From Mucilaginibacter sp. Bleaf8 (GTDB taxonomy: Bacteria > Bacteroidota > Bacteroidia > Sphingobacteriales > Sphingobacteriaceae), in assembly GCF_018390515.1 (NCBI RefSeq), contig NZ_JAHBBK010000007.1, forward strand, positions 1-64,000: DNA of 64,000 nt, given 5' to 3'. Below, piece after piece: positions 53,226-62,661 of this stretch. The notes beneath the pieces are model-generated. The model ran no database searches, was not told where the DNA came from, and worked only from the letters and a program-made list of their open reading frames with translations. The stretch's first letter is position 1; each line of letters opens with the position of its first letter. The position numbers were made by a program, and so were the translations under genes.

Positions 53226-54740
53226 ATGAAAAAAAGATATATTAATTTTGGCATAGCGTTGCTTATAACCGGTGTGGCTGGTTTTGTATCGTGTAAAAAG
53301 TCATTCCTGGAGTTGCAACCGGCAGGCGGCGCACTCGAAGAAAGTTACTATTCAAATCCATCTGAAGCATTTGCTGGTTTGGTTGCCGCTTATGATCCGC
53401 TGGTTACAGAGACAGGCGGCATTAATAATGCCTATACTGGCATTTTGGGGCCATTAAACTCTGCATCTGACGATTGTTTTGCTGGCGGCGGGGGCCCTAA
53501 TGACGTACCAACATGGCAGAACTGGAATAATTATAGCTTAAATTCGGCCATTGGGCCTCAAGGTGGCTTTTGGAGCAGTAACTTTAAGGGGGTTAGCCGC
53601 TGCAATACCATCCTTTCCAAACTTCCAAATGTACCAGGTTTAACCGAGGCGGATCAGAAACGCTACACTGCCGAAGCTCAGTTTTTAAGAGCTCATTATT
53701 ATTTCGACTTAGTACGTTTGTTTAAAAATGTACCGCTTTTTACCCAACCAGTTAGCGTTGACGAGGTATATGTAAAAACACAAGCAAAGCCAGAAGAAGT
53801 TTACGCTTTAATTGAAGCAGACTTGAAAGCAGCAGTTGAAGTTTTGCCTGCAACAGTTGTAGCTGCTGAGAATGGCCGAGCTACAAAGCCTGCTGCAATT
53901 GCTCTATTAGGTAAAGTATTTCTTTATGAAAAGAAATGGGCTGAGGCGGCTGCTCAATTCAAATTAGTAAACGGAGAAACTCCAGGAAGCGCCGGGCCAT
54001 ATAACCACAAGCTCCAAGCTAATTTTGGAAATATTTTTAGCCCAGATAATAAGTTCAACAGCGAGTCAATTTTTGAACTGTCACATACTGGTAATCAGGG
54101 TTATGGTTGGGGTAACTGGAACCAATACAAGTCGAACCTATATGTAAATATGGTTGGTGCGAGAGATTATAGCGGACCTGTATTTGCCGGTGGCTGGGGC
54201 TTTAATCCAGTAACAACTCAACTGGCAGATGCTTTAAAAAATGATCCTCGTTATGGGTATACCGTAGTTAATATGGATAGCTTAACAAAGGCAAACAATT
54301 TAAAATATAATCCAAGTTATCAAAACACAGGTTACTTCATTAAAAAGTATGCCCCATTGCTGAAATACAGGTCAACTACTGGTGAAAGTGCGCTTAATTA
54401 TCCTAATAATTATATTGAGATACGTTTAGCAGATACTTACTTGATGGAGGCTGAGGCCCTTGTACAGGTGGGTACTGATCAAGCTCGTGCCGGGCAACTG
54501 TTGAATGCTGTACGTGCGCGTGTTGGCTTGCCTGGTGTAGCGGCAACCTTAGATAATATTTATAACGAGCGTCGCTTAGAGCTGGCAACCGAAGGCCATC
54601 GCTGGTTCGATTTGGTAAGAACCGGACGTGCTGCATCTGTTTTATCTTTTAAAGGTTTTCAGGCAGGTAAGCATGAAATATTACCAATACCGCTGGCAGA
54701 TATTAACAATACTAAATTAGTACAAAATCCTGGCTATTAA
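53226..54740 (+). CDS. SusD/RagB-family glycan-binding lipoprotein (PUL 2)
   Basis: 504 residues; lipobox GFVSC (Cys23) then KKSFLELQP. SusD helices (AEAQFLRAHYYFDLVRLFKNVPLFTQP), and the C-terminal IYNERRLELATEGHRWFDLVRTGRA ... ILPIPLADINNTKLVQNPGY signature. Surface partner of the preceding importer, 23 bp downstream. Confidence 0.93.
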   Translation: MKKRYINFGIALLITGVAGFVSCKKSFLELQPAGGALEESYYSNPSEAFAGLVAAYDPLVTETGGINNAYTGILGPLNSASDDCFAGGGGPNDVPTWQNWNNYSLNSAIGPQGGFWSSNFKGVSRCNTILSKLPNVPGLTEADQKRYTAEAQFLRAHYYFDLVRLFKNVPLFTQPVSVDEVYVKTQAKPEEVYALIEADLKAAVEVLPATVVAAENGRATKPAAIALLGKVFLYEKKWAEAAAQFKLVNGETPGSAGPYNHKLQANFGNIFSPDNKFNSESIFELSHTGNQGYGWGNWNQYKSNLYVNMVGARDYSGPVFAGGWGFNPVTTQLADALKNDPRYGYTVVNMDSLTKANNLKYNPSYQNTGYFIKKYAPLLKYRSTTGESALNYPNNYIEIRLADTYLMEAEALVQVGTDQARAGQLLNAVRARVGLPGVAATLDNIYNERRLELATEGHRWFDLVRTGRAASVLSFKGFQAGKHEILPIPLADINNTKLVQNPGY

Positions 54741-54751
54741 TTTAGCCTAAT

Positions 54752-54793
54752 AAAGCCCTGCTCCTTATCATCGGGAGCAGGGCTTTTATTTTT
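54752..54793 (+). terminator. Terminator/attenuator after susD (PUL 2)
   Basis: AAAGCCCTGCTCC pairs with GGAGCAGGGCTTT, followed by a T-rich tract. A strong hairpin separating susCD from the enzyme genes. Confidence 0.75.
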
Positions 54794-54889
54794 AAGGCCA
54801 TCTTTGATTGCTTTGCACTACACCAAGTTTAGGCTTATAAAGCTATCATACGCCCACTTGCTTTAAAATTTCCTCTACTCAAATCCCCT

Positions 54890-56329
54890 ATGAATAGTGT
54901 ATTCAAATTACTTGTTCCGCTTGCAGCTTTAGCAGCTGTAAATTGCAGTTCAAAGAAAACAGATCCATCTTTGCCAATTGTTGATCCAGTGGTTACCGCG
55001 CCTGTAAAATCTGAGGTTGCGTACTGGCTTACTACTTCCGATAAGTCGGTGCTTTTTCAGAAGCAGAACGTGGCTTTAAACTTTAGCGCCGGAAACAATA
55101 ATAATCCGGTTATTGAGGTGGATACCACTCAAACTTTCCAAAGCATTGATGGATTTGGTTATACCCTTACCGGTGGCAGCGCTACTTTAATCAATGGCCT
55201 AAATGCCGCTACCAAAGATGCCTTGCTTAAAGAGCTTTTTGCAACGGATAGCACCCACATTGGCGTAAGCTACATCCGTATAAGTATTGGCGCATCCGAT
55301 TTAAGCGCGGCTCCATTTACTTATGACGAGACTACTGCCGCAACGGATATCAATCTGCAAAGCTTTAGCATAGATAAAGAAAGAACAGATTTGCTCCCGG
55401 TTCTGAAAAAGATATTAGCTATCAATCCGAATATAAAAGTACTGGCCTGCCCCTGGACGGCACCAATCTGGATGAAAACCAATGGCAGTTACAAAGGCGG
55501 CAGTTTAAAGCCTGAATATTATGAAGCATACGCCAACTATTTTGTAAAATATATACAGGCTATGAAGGCCGAAGGCATTACCATTGATGCCATTACGCCA
55601 CAAAATGAGCCGCTGCACCCGGGCAACAATCCAAGCATGTTAATGCTGCCGGCCGAGCAGGGCTCTTTTATAAAAGGTTACCTGGGGCCAAAGTTCAAGG
55701 CTGCTGGTATCAATACCAAAATTATTTTGTACGATCACAATACCGACCGTGTTGATTACCCGCTAAGTATCCTGGGTGATGCTGATGCTAATGCTTATGT
55801 GGATGGTTCGGCCTTCCATTTATATGCCGGCGATATATCCGCCTTGTCGCAAGTGCACAATGCTTTCCCTGCCAAAAATGTTTATTTTACAGAGCAATGG
55901 GTAGGTGGCCCGGGCAATTTCGGCGGCGATTTGCAATGGCATGTCAATAACCTGATTATTGGCGCTACCCGCAACTGGAGCCGTAACGTGCTGGAGTGGA
56001 ACTTAGCAGCCGACCCGAATTATAACCCGCATACCGAAGGGGGCTGTAGCAACTGTTTAGGTGCGTTAACCATCAGCAATTCAGTTACCCGTAATGTGGC
56101 TTATTACATCATAGCCCATGCTTCTAAATTTGTAAGACCAGGTTCTGTGCGCATTGCTTCCAACCTGACCGGTAGCCTGCCTAATGTTGCCTTTAAAAAT
56201 CCGGATGGTAAAAAGGTACTGATTGTGCTGAACAGCGGATCTTCAACCCAAAACTTCAATATAAAATTTAACGGCAAACAAGTAAGCCCTGCATTGCCTG
56301 CCGGTGCTGTGGCCACCTTTGTTTGGTAA
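54890..56329 (+). CDS. GH30-family beta-glucanase lipoprotein
   Basis: 479 residues with a lipoprotein signal (LAALAAVNC, Cys19), so probably at the cell surface. GH30 barrel: FQSIDGFGYTLTGGSA, IRISIGASDL, VLACPWTAPIWMKTNGSYKGGSLKPEYYEAYANYFVKYIQAMKAEGI. Acid/base Glu lies in ITPQNEPLHPGNN (about 245), nucleophile Glu in VYFTEQWVGG (about 335). A beta-sandwich C-terminus follows. Together with the next GH30 gene this is the set-up of Bacteroidota beta-1,6-glucan loci, so an endo-beta-1,6-glucanase role is likely but subfamily was not computed. Confidence 0.9.
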   Translation: MNSVFKLLVPLAALAAVNCSSKKTDPSLPIVDPVVTAPVKSEVAYWLTTSDKSVLFQKQNVALNFSAGNNNNPVIEVDTTQTFQSIDGFGYTLTGGSATLINGLNAATKDALLKELFATDSTHIGVSYIRISIGASDLSAAPFTYDETTAATDINLQSFSIDKERTDLLPVLKKILAINPNIKVLACPWTAPIWMKTNGSYKGGSLKPEYYEAYANYFVKYIQAMKAEGITIDAITPQNEPLHPGNNPSMLMLPAEQGSFIKGYLGPKFKAAGINTKIILYDHNTDRVDYPLSILGDADANAYVDGSAFHLYAGDISALSQVHNAFPAKNVYFTEQWVGGPGNFGGDLQWHVNNLIIGATRNWSRNVLEWNLAADPNYNPHTEGGCSNCLGALTISNSVTRNVAYYIIAHASKFVRPGSVRIASNLTGSLPNVAFKNPDGKKVLIVLNSGSSTQNFNIKFNGKQVSPALPAGAVATFVW

Positions 56330-56353
56330 TAAAAGATTGATACTTATAGAGAG

Positions 56354-57808
56354 ATGAAAATTACCTATTTAACCTTTGCATTGCTTACTGCGTGCAGCCT
56401 TGTTAGCACCGCACAAACTACCGTAAAAAAGAGTTTTGATGCAGGTAACAAACAAGTGAAAGTTTACACCACAGCCCAAAATACTGAATATCGCCTTTCT
56501 GAAACGGGTTCTATCGACTTTAAAAATTACAGTCAGCCTGTTGAATCGGAAGTAAGTGTGTTTGTTGACCCAGATAAACAGTTCCAGACGCTGCTCGGTA
56601 TAGGCGGCGCCCTGACTGATGCATCGGCCGAGGTTTTTGCCAAAATGACCAAGGCGCAGCAACAGGAGTTTTTAACAGCATATTACAATCCGCAAAAAGG
56701 TATAGGCTATACGCTTGGTCGTACCAATATTGCCAGTTGCGATTTTTCAAGCGCTAGTTACGGCTACATTGCTGAAAATGATGCAGCGCTGAAAACGTTT
56801 AACATCGATCACGATAAGAAGTACCGTATCCCGTTTATTAAAGCTGCTATAGCTGCTGCGGGCGGTAAGCTGACCATGTTTGTGTCGCCATGGTCGCCAC
56901 CGGCCTGGATGAAAGACAATGGCAAACTGGTGGGCGGAGGTAAGTTGCTGCCGCAATACCGCCAGTCTTGGGCCAACCACACCATCAAGTTTATTAAAGC
57001 TTATGAGGCGCTTAACATTCCTATCTGGGGATTGTCTGTACAAAATGAGCCTATGGCTAAGCAGACCTGGGAATCGTGCATCTTTACCGCCGAAGAAGAA
57101 CGTGATTTCATTAAACAGTATTTAGGTCCAACATTGACAAAAGAAGGTATGGCCGGCAAAAAGCTGATTGCCTGGGATCACAACCGCGATTTGATGTACC
57201 AGCGGGCAAGCACCGTATTGGAAGATCCTGAAGCTGCTAAATACGTTTGGGGCATAGGTTACCACTGGTACGAAACCTGGACCGGCGGCGCTATGCGTTT
57301 TGAAAATGAAAAGCTCGTAAAAGAAGCATTCCCGAATACTAACCTGATGTTTACCGAGGGTTGTGTGGAAAGCTTTAAGTTAGACAGTATTGGCAGCTGG
57401 GCACTCGGCGAACGCTACGGCAACTCTCTTATCAACGATTTTAATAACGGGACTGTTGGATGGACGGACTGGAACATTTTGCTAGATGAGCAGGGCGGCC
57501 CCAACCACGTAGGCAATTTCTGTTATGCGCCGGTACATTACAACACCAAAACCAAACAGCTTATTTATACCAACATGTATTATTATCTGGGCCATTTCTC
57601 CAAATTTGTACGCCCGGGCGCTAAGCGCATCATCAGTTCATCAAGCCGTGATGCTTTGCAATCCACCGCTTTCCAGAATACCGATGGTAGCATAGCTGTA
57701 ATTGTGATGAATAAATCTGATAAAAAAGTACCTTATAGTTTATGGATAAAAGGTAAAATTGCACAAACAACCAGCTTGCCGCATTCTATAAGCACGCTGG
57801 TGCTTTAA
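56354..57808 (+). CDS. GH30-family glycosidase
   Basis: 484 residues with a Sec signal (TFALLTACSLVSTAQ) and no lipobox in the usual place, so probably periplasmic. Motifs: FQTLLGIGGALTDASAEVF, GIGYTLGRTNIASCDFS, FVSPWSPPAWMKDNGKLVGGGKL. Acid/base is in LSVQNEPMAKQTWESC, nucleophile in LMFTEGCVES. NWSRN/VGWTDWNILLDEQGGPNH follows in the barrel. Sequence differs enough from the previous GH30 to suggest a different chain length or linkage preference. 24 bp after it, same operon. Confidence 0.9.
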   Translation: MKITYLTFALLTACSLVSTAQTTVKKSFDAGNKQVKVYTTAQNTEYRLSETGSIDFKNYSQPVESEVSVFVDPDKQFQTLLGIGGALTDASAEVFAKMTKAQQQEFLTAYYNPQKGIGYTLGRTNIASCDFSSASYGYIAENDAALKTFNIDHDKKYRIPFIKAAIAAAGGKLTMFVSPWSPPAWMKDNGKLVGGGKLLPQYRQSWANHTIKFIKAYEALNIPIWGLSVQNEPMAKQTWESCIFTAEEERDFIKQYLGPTLTKEGMAGKKLIAWDHNRDLMYQRASTVLEDPEAAKYVWGIGYHWYETWTGGAMRFENEKLVKEAFPNTNLMFTEGCVESFKLDSIGSWALGERYGNSLINDFNNGTVGWTDWNILLDEQGGPNHVGNFCYAPVHYNTKTKQLIYTNMYYYLGHFSKFVRPGAKRIISSSSRDALQSTAFQNTDGSIAVIVMNKSDKKVPYSLWIKGKIAQTTSLPHSISTLVL

Positions 57809-57824
57809 GCTTAATACTATATCG

Positions 57825-59093
57825 ATGAGGCAAAGTGCAAAACAAAAAAGATTTTTGCTGCTGGCGGGCGTATTTTTAGTCCCGCTGGCGCTCATCTTCT
57901 CTCAATGCTTTACTGGCGGCTCAGAAAGCCGGGACCCCAGGGGGATTTTATATGCAGGTTCTTCAACTTGTGTAAAGTGCCATAAGGATATTTATACCAG
58001 CTACCAGCATACCGCCCATTTTCAAACCACCCGCGAAGCATCTCCTCAAAGCGTTCATGGCAGCTTTTCGCCCGATTCCAATACCTTGGTATTTAACGAT
58101 AGCATGAAGGTAGTGATGGACAAGCAGGGCAAAGCTTTTTATCAAACCAGTTATAAAAATGGTAAGGTTTTGCAAAAAGCCCGGTTTGATATTGCCTTTG
58201 GCGGTGTTAAGGCCGAAACCTATCTGTACTGGAAAGGCAAGCAAATAATGCAATTGCCCGTCTCCTACTACAATGCGCTGCACAGTTGGGGGAATAGCCC
58301 CGGATATACGTCTGATTATATAGATTTCAGCAGGGTAATTGGCAGCCGGTGTTTTGAGTGCCACAGTTCTTATATTAAAGAGCTCCCGTCCGAATCACAA
58401 AGCCTGAGCCGGCCGGTTGAGATGGATCAGAAATCATTAATATTAAGTATTGATTGTGAGCGCTGCCACGGGCCGGCTGGTAACCACGTAAACTATCATA
58501 CTGAGTACCCCGGTGTAAAAGAAGCCAAGTATATTGTTAAATATAAAAGTCTGTCGCGCTCGCAAAAAATAGATGCCTGTGCGGTATGCCATTCGGGCAA
58601 CAGCGGTAATATGCTTCGGCCAACCTTCGCTTTTAAACCTGGCGATACGCTGGCCAAGTTCAAAGAAATCAGCTTTTATCATGAAGATAGTGATCCGGCC
58701 AAGCTGGATGTACATGGTAACCAGGTGCAGTTGCTAGCCAGCAGTGCCTGCTTCATTAAAAGCCAGATGGATTGTGCTACCTGCCACAATACCCACCAGA
58801 ACCAGCGCGGTTTGATACCGGTGTTTACACAGCAATGCCAAAACTGCCATACCACCCAAAAGCATAACCTTTGTAAGCTTACCGGCCGGGTAGATCAAAG
58901 CCTGCTCAACAAATGTATTGATTGCCACATGCCTGCCAAGCCATCAAACGTTATTACGGTACATAATGGCGGCAAAAGCACATTGGTGCCTTATGAGGTA
59001 CGTACCCATCGCATTGCTATTTATCCTGATGAAGCTAAAAAGATCATAAATATGATTAATGCGCAGACGCAAAAACCGGTGCATAAACTTTAA
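57825..59093 (+). CDS. Seven-haem cytochrome c lipoprotein in the glucan operon
   Basis: 422 residues. Signal with a probable lipobox (ALIFSQC, Cys28). Seven CXXCH haem-binding motifs occur: CVKCH (49), CFECH (~176), CERCH (~211), CAVCH (~252), CATCH (~317), CQNCH (~338) and CIDCH (~364). The layout resembles cytochrome c554-type multihaem proteins. Distal His ligands such as HTAHF are seen. It sits 16 bp after a GH30 gene and 58 bp before the GH5 gene, so it is part of the glycan operon. Its electron donor and acceptor are not evident. Confidence 0.88.
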   Translation: MRQSAKQKRFLLLAGVFLVPLALIFSQCFTGGSESRDPRGILYAGSSTCVKCHKDIYTSYQHTAHFQTTREASPQSVHGSFSPDSNTLVFNDSMKVVMDKQGKAFYQTSYKNGKVLQKARFDIAFGGVKAETYLYWKGKQIMQLPVSYYNALHSWGNSPGYTSDYIDFSRVIGSRCFECHSSYIKELPSESQSLSRPVEMDQKSLILSIDCERCHGPAGNHVNYHTEYPGVKEAKYIVKYKSLSRSQKIDACAVCHSGNSGNMLRPTFAFKPGDTLAKFKEISFYHEDSDPAKLDVHGNQVQLLASSACFIKSQMDCATCHNTHQNQRGLIPVFTQQCQNCHTTQKHNLCKLTGRVDQSLLNKCIDCHMPAKPSNVITVHNGGKSTLVPYEVRTHRIAIYPDEAKKIINMINAQTQKPVHKL

Positions 59094-59151
59094 GAGAGCA
59101 AGACTTTCACCAGAATCAATTATTATTACATCATCTTATCAATTATAACTT

Positions 59152-60390
59152 ATGAGAAAACTTGGACTGAGATTGATTGCAGCTACCCTATTTATGTTGG
59201 CTGCATTTTTTACCAAGGCACAAAGCAAAAAGTTTATAACCGTAAAAGGTAAAGACATTATTGGTGCCGATGGCAAACCTTTTTTAATGCGCGGAACCAA
59301 CCTGGGTAACTGGCTTGTGCCGGAAGGCTATATGTTTAAATTTAAAAATATTAGCTCGCCAAGGCTTATCAATACGGCTTTTTCTGAGTTGATGGGTCCT
59401 GAAGAAACGCAGGCGTTCTGGCTTAAGTATCTGGATGTTTACATTACGCGTGCCGATATTCATTACCTGAAATCGCTGGGGATGAATTCTATTCGCATTC
59501 CTTTTAACTACAAGCTGTTTACCCATGAGCAGTACCTAGGCAAGAGTGATCCAAACCACGGCTTTGAATTGCTCGATAAGGTAATTGGCTGGTGTAAGCA
59601 GGAAGGCCTGTATGTAATGCTGGATATGCACTGCGCACCGGGTGGCCAAACCGGCGATAATATTGATGACGGCTACGGTTATCCGTTTTTGTTTGAAGAT
59701 GCGGCCAGCCAGCAGTTAACCATTGATATTTGGAAACGTATTGCTGCACACTACCAGAACGAAACCATTGTAATGGGCTACGACTTGTTAAACGAACCCA
59801 TTGCCCATTATTTTGACGTAAACCATTTCAACCCGTTATTGGAGCCGTTGTATAAAAGAATAACCCAGGGCATTCGCACGGTTGATAAAAACCACATTTT
59901 ATTTATTGGCGGCGCACAGTGGGATAGTAACTTCAAACCATTTAGCCAGCCATTTGATTCGAAACTGGTTTACACCTTCCATAAATACTGGACAGAGCCA
60001 ACTGTTGCTGTTGTGCAGGATTATATTGATTTCAGGAACAAGTACAATGTGCCTATCTACGTTGGTGAAACCGGCGAGAACAAAGATGAGTGGGTTAAAA
60101 CCTTCCGCGAAATGTTGGAGAAAAACAACATTGGCTGGCATTACTGGCCTTACAAAAAAATGGACAACACTGCCGGTATCATGAGCTTTGATAAACCGGC
60201 CGGATACGATGCCGTAATTGAGTATACTGAAAAGCCGCGCAGTAGTTTTGAAGAAATCCGTAAGGCTGCGCCGCAGGATCGTGCCCGCATTAAGCAGGCT
60301 ATTTATGATGTTTTGAATCAGGCTAAATTTGAAAACTGCAAACCCAGTACAGGCTATATACAAGCATTAGGTTTGGATGTGAAAAAATAA
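59152..60390 (+). CDS. GH5-family glucanase
   Basis: 412 residues with a signal peptide (LIAATLFMLAAFFTKAQ). The GH5 barrel reads LMRGTNLGNWLVPEGYMF, GMNSIRIPFNYKLF, YVMLDMHCAPGGQTGDN, the acid/base in GYDLLNEPIAHYF and the nucleophile in VPIYVGETGENKDEW. The NLGNWL start and HCAPGGQ resemble exo-beta-1,3-glucanase-type GH5 members. Periplasmic. Fits a beta-1,3/beta-1,6-glucan degradation operon. Confidence 0.88.
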   Translation: MRKLGLRLIAATLFMLAAFFTKAQSKKFITVKGKDIIGADGKPFLMRGTNLGNWLVPEGYMFKFKNISSPRLINTAFSELMGPEETQAFWLKYLDVYITRADIHYLKSLGMNSIRIPFNYKLFTHEQYLGKSDPNHGFELLDKVIGWCKQEGLYVMLDMHCAPGGQTGDNIDDGYGYPFLFEDAASQQLTIDIWKRIAAHYQNETIVMGYDLLNEPIAHYFDVNHFNPLLEPLYKRITQGIRTVDKNHILFIGGAQWDSNFKPFSQPFDSKLVYTFHKYWTEPTVAVVQDYIDFRNKYNVPIYVGETGENKDEWVKTFREMLEKNNIGWHYWPYKKMDNTAGIMSFDKPAGYDAVIEYTEKPRSSFEEIRKAAPQDRARIKQAIYDVLNQAKFENCKPSTGYIQALGLDVKK

Positions 60391-60473
60391 TAACTTTACG
60401 CAGCCAATTATTAAACCTGCTGCCCCATGCTACAAAGGCTAAGGCAGCAGGTAATCAAAACACCCTTGCATCT

Positions 60474-62399
60474 GTGAATAAATTACTGTGGAAGTTGCTG
60501 CTGTTGCAGGCTGTATGTTTTTTTTGCTTCGTTTTTACAGCCAGCGCTCAAACGGCTGTGTCCTTGTCTGACAGGATTGATCAGCATATATTTTCTTATC
60601 ATGAGATATACTGCCTGGAAGATACAGCGGGCCGGTATGATATAAGCAAAGTAGCCTCAAATGAGGTAGCTGCACAGTTTAAACCCAGTAAAACAAATAC
60701 ACCTGTTGCCAAAAACACCAACAGTTACTACTGGTATCGCATTACTGTTCAAAACAATCCGCGCACCAAAAATAACTGGCTGCTGGAGTTTTTTGATCAA
60801 ACCATTGATGACATCACCTTTTACACACCTAATAAAAATGGCACTTATACCGTAACCTACATGGGGGCCAACCGGCCTTTCGGGCAACGCCTGTTTCAGC
60901 ACAAAAACTTTAGCGTTAATATCCTGAATAACCAGGCTAAGGAGTCCACCTATTATATCCGTATCAAATCGCACCAGCCGGCAAACGTGATAGTAGTGTT
61001 GCGCTCGGTAAGCTGGTTTATCCATTACGCGCTGGATGAGTATTTCTTTTTCGGCATTTTTTACGGGATGATCATTGTGTTTAGCCTGTATAACCTGGTT
61101 ATGTTTTTTGCCATGCGGCAAATACAATACCTGTACTACATTATGTATAACCTAAGCATTGGTTTGTATGAAATGTGTACCGATGGTATTGCCTACCAGT
61201 ATATATGGCCTAATGCATCGGGCTGGAACCATTATGCTTATGGCATTGCACTTTACTCATCAAGTATTTTTGCTTTACTCTTTACGCAAAACCTGCTTTA
61301 TGTAAAAAACAAGGCCAGCCGCCTAAATAAAGTTATATGGGCTGTTATTATTTTACGTAGTGTATTCTTTTTAGCCTGTTTACTTATCAATAAAAACTGG
61401 TTTACCTTTAAAATTGTGGAGTTGGTGCCGCTGTCGCTGGCTTTTATCACAGGGTGCCGTATTTTATACAATGGCTACCGCCCAGCCAGGTACTTTGTAA
61501 TTGGCTACAGCTTTTTAATGATCGGCTTTTTGATTAAAGTACTTATTGCATTGAACGTAACTTGGCTACCATTCGGACCGGTAACACACTATAGTTTAAG
61601 CGTTTGCTTTATTATGGAAATGTCGTTCATCTCGTTTGCTATTGGTGATAAGGTAAGGCTGCTTAAAAAGAAAAAAGAAAAGGCGCAGCGTAATACCATT
61701 AAGCAGCTACGGCAAAATGAGGAACTGAAAGACAGCCTGAACCGTACCCTAGAGCAGCAGGTAACTGAACGCACCCGCGAGGTGATGGAGCAATCGGCTG
61801 TAATTAAGCAGCAGTACGAGGAGCTGAAAGAAGCCAACACTTTGCTGCAGCAGCAGGCCGAAGAAATTTCGCGCATGAATGTGCTGCTCGAAAAAGATAA
61901 CATCAGTCTGCAAACCAGTATTGAAAAGGTAACGCACGATAGGGTAATGTCGGCCGAGGTGGATTACGAAGAGTTCAGCAAAATTTACCCCGACCGTGAG
62001 GCCTGCTTTAAATTTTTGGCCGATTTGAAGTGGGAGCATGGCTATGCCTGCCGTAAGTGCAACCATACGCAATACAACACCGGGCACTTGCCCTTTAGCC
62101 GCCGGTGCTCCAAATGCGGTTATGATGAATCGGCCATTGCTTATACCGTTTTACAAAACACCCGTATTCCTATCAATAAGGCGTTTTACATGATATTTTT
62201 GCTGTACTCTACCAAAGGTAAAATATCATCGCACAAACTTTCCGAGCAGCTCTCCATCCGCCAAAGTACCTGCTGGACCTACAGCACCCGCATTAAAAAG
62301 GTAATGGAGCAGAAAAAGAAAGAACTGCGCAATGCCGGTAAAATGGGCTGGAGCAAGCTTTTGATAGATTACAGTGATAATGCTATAAAGGTGGAGTAA
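60474..62399 (+). CDS. 7TM-DISM receptor with an IS1595-type transposase zinc-ribbon/HTH as output domain
   Basis: 641 residues from GTG. Signal peptide to about 26. The periplasmic 7TMR-DISM extracellular domain (about 30-180) has YYWYRITVQNNPRTKNNWLLEFFDQTIDDITFY. Seven membrane helices follow (about 188-400: YFFFGIFYGMIIVFSLYNLVMFF ...). A coiled coil (about 405-490) follows. Then, instead of a kinase or LytTR domain, comes a zinc ribbon with C526xxC529 and C545xxC548 in YACRKCNHTQYNTG...RRCSKCGYDESAIAYTVLQNTRIPINKAFYMI, plus an HTH-like tail SSHKLSEQLSIRQSTCWTYSTRIKKVM. This is the N-terminal module of IS1595 transposases without the DDE nuclease. It lies directly after PUL 2 and could sense the glycan and bind DNA. 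Confidence 0.87.
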   Translation: MNKLLWKLLLLQAVCFFCFVFTASAQTAVSLSDRIDQHIFSYHEIYCLEDTAGRYDISKVASNEVAAQFKPSKTNTPVAKNTNSYYWYRITVQNNPRTKNNWLLEFFDQTIDDITFYTPNKNGTYTVTYMGANRPFGQRLFQHKNFSVNILNNQAKESTYYIRIKSHQPANVIVVLRSVSWFIHYALDEYFFFGIFYGMIIVFSLYNLVMFFAMRQIQYLYYIMYNLSIGLYEMCTDGIAYQYIWPNASGWNHYAYGIALYSSSIFALLFTQNLLYVKNKASRLNKVIWAVIILRSVFFLACLLINKNWFTFKIVELVPLSLAFITGCRILYNGYRPARYFVIGYSFLMIGFLIKVLIALNVTWLPFGPVTHYSLSVCFIMEMSFISFAIGDKVRLLKKKKEKAQRNTIKQLRQNEELKDSLNRTLEQQVTERTREVMEQSAVIKQQYEELKEANTLLQQQAEEISRMNVLLEKDNISLQTSIEKVTHDRVMSAEVDYEEFSKIYPDREACFKFLADLKWEHGYACRKCNHTQYNTGHLPFSRRCSKCGYDESAIAYTVLQNTRIPINKAFYMIFLLYSTKGKISSHKLSEQLSIRQSTCWTYSTRIKKVMEQKKKELRNAGKMGWSKLLIDYSDNAIKVE

Positions 62400-62427
62400 C
62401 GTCTTTTCCTAATATAGCTTACTATAA

Positions 62428-62466
62428 TGAAAAGACCCTTCCAATTTGGAAGGGTCTTTTTGTTTT
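62428..62466 (+). terminator. Terminator after the 7TM-DISM gene
   Basis: AAAGACCCTTCC pairs with GGAAGGGTCTTT around AATTT, followed by a T-rich tract. Confidence 0.8.
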
Positions 62467-62507
62467 AAAGGTGAGTTTAATAGTTTTAAACATTTGATTA
62501 TTAGGAA

Positions 62508-62559
62508 TTTGTGCTAATTTCTTCGAATTGGAATAGGTTTTGGCAAGGCCTTGTCAAAA
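62508..62559 (+). promoter_or_regulatory. kdp promoter with overlapping palindrome
   Basis: TTTG (62508-62511) and TAGGTTTTG (62534-62542) at 22-bp spacing form a plausible promoter. A 22-bp near-perfect palindrome (62538-62559; arms TTTTGGCAAGG and CCTTGTCAAAA, one mismatched pair) overlaps the -7 element and ends 13 bp before the first start codon. This is where a repressor or a KdpE-like regulator would bind. Confidence 0.5.
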
Positions 62560-62572
62560 CAAGATAAAAATC

Positions 62573-62656
62573 ATGCTTACACTCATCCTATTCCTGGCTT
62601 TGCTGATTTGCTGCTGGTTCATTTTTAAAACAATCGACTGGTTCGAAAAAATCTGA
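62573..62656 (+). CDS. 27-residue single-helix membrane peptide at the head of the kdp operon
   Basis: An ATG at 62573 opens a 27-codon frame ending in TGA: one hydrophobic helix LTLILFLALLICCWFIF and a short tail KTIDWFEKI. It stands 5 bp before kdpF and resembles it in size and layout but not in sequence. It may be a second KdpF-like stabilising subunit. Confidence 0.55.
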   Translation: MLTLILFLALLICCWFIFKTIDWFEKI

Positions 62657-62661
62657 AAACT

